From Stenotrophomonas maltophilia (GTDB lineage: Bacteria; Pseudomonadota; Gammaproteobacteria; Xanthomonadales; Xanthomonadaceae): a DNA stretch of 64,000 bases. Positions 62,303-64,000 of this stretch are shown here, piece by piece (the first letter of the stretch is position 1; every line of letters begins with the position of its first letter). Below the pieces are notes generated by a model. That model searched no databases, was not told the origin of the DNA, and saw only the letters and a program-made list of their open reading frames with translations. Both the position numbers and the translations under genes were made by a program. The stretch lies in assembly GCF_002799155.1 (NCBI RefSeq), contig NZ_NERD01000002.1, positions 3,954,501 to 4,018,500 of the forward strand, given 5' to 3'.

Positions 62303-62728
62303 ATGTCCATCGAAAAGGTTCTGTATACCGCCCAGGCCACCTCCACCGGCGGCCGTGAAGGCCGTTCCGTCTCGTCCGACAACGTGCTGGACATCCAGCT
62401 GTCGACCCCGCGCGAGCTGGGTGGGGCCGGCGGCCCGGGCACCAACCCGGAACAGCTGTTCGCCGCTGGCTACTCGGCCTGCTTCCTCGGTGCGCTGAAG
62501 TTCGTGGCCGGCCAGGCCAAGGTCGCGCTGCCGGCCGACACCACTGTCACCGGCAAGGTCGGCATCGGCCAGATCCCGACCGGCTTCGGCATCGAAGCCG
62601 AGCTGACCATCAACGTGCCCGGCGTGCCGCGCGAGCAGGTGGAAGAGCTGGTGCAGAAGGCGCACATCGTGTGCCCGTACTCCAATGCCACCCGCGGCAA
62701 CATCGACGTGACGCTGATCGTTGCCTGA
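62303..62728 (+). CDS. ohr: Organic hydroperoxide resistance protein (Ohr)
   Basis: A 141-residue thiol peroxidase of the Ohr/OsmC fold. Catalytic Cys in [10 protein letters not shown] (Cys60) and the resolving Cys in [12 protein letters not shown] (Cys124), plus the Arg and Glu of the family (Arg19, Glu50). It detoxifies organic peroxides using lipoyl-protein electrons. AGGAGC lies upstream of ATG 62303. OhrR is not adjacent; direct repeats upstream may be its site or another regulator's. Confidence 0.95.
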   Translation: MSIEKVLYTAQATSTGGREGRSVSSDNVLDIQLSTPRELGGAGGPGTNPEQLFAAGYSACFLGALKFVAGQAKVALPADTTVTGKVGIGQIPTGFGIEAELTINVPGVPREQVEELVQKAHIVCPYSNATRGNIDVTLIVA

Positions 62729-62735
62729 TGCGGCC

Positions 62736-62776
62736 GGGGTCAGAGCCCTTTCGCGTTGCGAAAGGGATCCGACCCC
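62736..62776. repeat. Palindromic repeat GGGGTC...GACCCC downstream of ohr
   Basis: Stem GGGGTC-AGA-GCCCTTTCGC with GCGAAAGGGATCCGACCCC, about 18 pairs with small mismatches and a five-base loop. It starts 7 bp after the ohr stop, so it may act as an ohr 3' structure, but it is followed by A7, not T. The same form, with GGGGTC and GACCCC ends, looks like a dispersed Xanthomonadaceae repeat. Confidence 0.65.
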
Positions 62777-62782
62777 AAAAAA

Positions 62783-62819
62783 ATGGGCGGATGCCGGTCG
62801 AAACCGAACATCCGCCCAT
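62783..62819 (-). terminator. Terminator of mmsB (minus strand)
   Basis: Stem ATGGGCGGATG/CATCCGCCCAT followed, on the minus strand, by T7. 62 bp past the mmsB stop. Confidence 0.85.
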
Positions 62820-62850
62820 CCCACCTTCGTTGTCCCACGCGGGGGCATGA

Positions 62851-62876
62851 GGTTGCCGGCCAGCGGCCGGCACTAC
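62851..62876. repeat. SMAG-type palindrome (GTAG on one side only)
   Basis: On the minus strand GTAGTGCCGGCC-GCT-GGCCGGCAACC. The left arm has GTAG, the right is changed. It begins four bases after the mmsB stop. Confidence 0.7.
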
Positions 62877-62880
62877 CAGG

Positions 62881-63771
62881 TCACTTCTCGCTCGTAATGA
62901 GCTGCACGACGCTGGAAAAATCCAGCTTGCCGCGGCCGGCCTGGTGGTTCATCGAATACAGGTTGCGGGCCACTTCGCCCAGCGGGATCGAGGCGCCGAC
63001 ACTCATCGCCGCTTCCACCGCCAGGCCCATGTCCTTCAGCATCAGATCGCTGCCGAAACCGCCGCTGTAGCCGCGCGAGGCCGGCGCATTCTCCAGCACG
63101 CCCGGCCACGGGTTGCACACTTCGGTGGCCCAGCTGCGGCCGGTGCTGACCGCCATCATCTGCGACAGCACCTTCGGGTCCAGCCCATGGGCCACGCCGA
63201 GTGCGATGGCTTCTCCGGTGACGGCCATGATCACGCCCAGCGCCATGTTGTTGCACAGCTTGGCGACCTGGCCGGCACCACTGGCGCCGACGTGGAAGAT
63301 GTTCTTGCCCATTGCCTGCAGCACCGGTCGGGCGCGTTCCAGCGCGTCCTCTTCGCCACCGACGATGAAGGTCAGCGTGCCGGCCTGGGCACCGGCGGTA
63401 CCGCCGGATACCGGCGCGTCGATCATCTGCAGGCCACGTGCGGCGGCCGCTTCAGAGACCTTGCGGGCGCTGGCCGGTGCGATCGTGCTGCAGTCGATGA
63501 CCAGTGCACCGGCCGGGATCGCGGCGAGGATGCCGTCGTCGCCCAGGTACACGCCTTCGACATGGCGGCTGGCCGGCAGCATCGAGATCACGATCTCGGC
63601 ATCGGCCAAGGTGTCGCGTGCCGATGACGCGGCGCTGGCACCGGCATCGACGACGGCCTGCACTGCGGCCGGGACCAGATCGAACACGCGCACGGCGTGG
63701 CCGTTCTTGACCAGATTGGCGGCCATCGGGCCACCCATGTTGCCCAACCCGATGAATGCAATGTGGCTCAT
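62881..63771 (-). CDS. mmsB: 3-Hydroxyisobutyrate dehydrogenase
   Basis: A 296-residue NAD-dependent enzyme of valine catabolism that makes methylmalonate semialdehyde. IAFIGLGNMGGPMAANL is the NAD loop, DAPVSGGTAGAQAGTL and GAGQVAKLCNN (with the catalytic Lys) are 3-HIBADH signatures. ATG 63771 overlaps the stop of the upstream hydrolase gene (ATGA), indicating a catabolic operon that continues beyond the window. Confidence 0.95.
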   Translation of the reverse strand: MSHIAFIGLGNMGGPMAANLVKNGHAVRVFDLVPAAVQAVVDAGASAASSARDTLADAEIVISMLPASRHVEGVYLGDDGILAAIPAGALVIDCSTIAPASARKVSEAAAARGLQMIDAPVSGGTAGAQAGTLTFIVGGEEDALERARPVLQAMGKNIFHVGASGAGQVAKLCNNMALGVIMAVTGEAIALGVAHGLDPKVLSQMMAVSTGRSWATEVCNPWPGVLENAPASRGYSGGFGSDLMLKDMGLAVEAAMSVGASIPLGEVARNLYSMNHQAGRGKLDFSSVVQLITSEK

Positions 63772-64000
63772 GCAAGGCTCCTTTCAGCAAGGGGAGTACC
63801 CAGGTCAGCCAGCGGGTGCGCGGCATCGGCCCAGGGGGAAGCGAAGAAGGTGTCGGCCCACGCGGCGGTGGCCTCGGCCAGGGTGGCCGGGTTCCACTGC
63901 GGATTGCGGTCCTTGTCGATCAGCAGCGCGCGGATGCCTTCGGCGAAATCACCATGGGCGGTGCAATGCAGGGCGACGATGTACTCCAGGCGGTAGACCG
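63768..64000 (-). CDS. 3-Hydroxyisobutyryl-CoA hydrolase / enoyl-CoA hydratase family, C-terminal end only
   Basis: Only the last 77 codons are inside the window; the gene starts beyond 64000. The visible C-terminus reads VYRLEYIVALHCTAHGDF, then EGIRALLIDKDRNPQW, the family end of the 3-hydroxyisobutyryl-CoA hydrolase (HIBYL-CoA hydrolase) group. It would give 3-hydroxyisobutyrate, the substrate of the MmsB coded just downstream. It overlaps mmsB by 4 bp. Confidence 0.85.
   Translation of the reverse strand, partial: VYRLEYIVALHCTAHGDFAEGIRALLIDKDRNPQWNPATLAEATAAWADTFFASPWADAAHPLADLGTPLAERSLA

Overview
This is a contiguous stretch of a high-GC gammaproteobacterial chromosome. It is most likely Stenotrophomonas, probably the S. 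maltophilia complex. The reasons are the Xanthomonadaceae gene content (an Ax21-family outer-membrane protein, a large TonB-dependent receptor, PhoPQ preceded by a PepSY-like gene, S9 and M28 exopeptidases) and small GTAG-type palindromic repeats of the SMAG kind known from S. maltophilia. No prophage, insertion sequence, CRISPR array or integrated plasmid was seen. The assignment rests on recognition, not on a database search.

Layout. 1-3.4 kb: the 3' end of radC, then argS with a SPOR-domain gene. 3.4-10.2 kb: an SDR dehydrogenase, a YehS-like protein, a LysR regulator divergent from an MFS exporter, a TorF-type porin, a DUF6165 protein, a LuxR-type response regulator and ax21. 10.3-15.1 kb: an S9 peptidase, a DUF1428 protein, a glycine-rich membrane protein, a histone H1-like Lys/Ala protein and a divergent candidate small RNA. 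15.4-23.4 kb: HtrA, a YqjD/YqjE-like stress membrane operon, an AI-2E-type permease, a HAD phosphatase with an M17 aminopeptidase, and a membrane-anchored catalase-like protein paired with cytochrome b561.

23.4-32.2 kb: a 503-bp imperfect palindrome, then two exporter operons back to back: ABC-2 exporter plus DesKR-like two-component system (minus strand), and adaptor plus ATPase plus two FtsX permeases (plus strand). 32.2-45.6 kb: an orphan Imm35-like gene, the TonB receptor, two EamA permeases, a KgtP-like symporter, an M28 peptidase, an MBL hydrolase, a TrpRS with an unusual C-terminal domain, CsbD and entericidin. 45.7-50.4 kb: arginase, several unrecognised exported proteins, a locus with a long structured leader, a lipoprotein with an HExxH motif and tRNA-Thr.

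50.4-64 kb: birA-coaX-SPOR, an MtfA-family peptidase, PepSY-phoP-phoQ, dusA, two unknown exported or membrane proteins, a SulP transporter, a CDF transporter, ohr, and mmsB with the end of the preceding valine-catabolism hydrolase gene.

Most genes are ordinary housekeeping, envelope or stress functions. The unexplained signals are mainly non-coding: the 503-bp palindrome (23359-23861), the symmetrical structured leader (about 48566-48780), the hairpin array ending in a terminator (about 14990-15098), an attenuator-like hairpin before the TonB receptor, and GTAG repeats that supply the stop codons of three genes.
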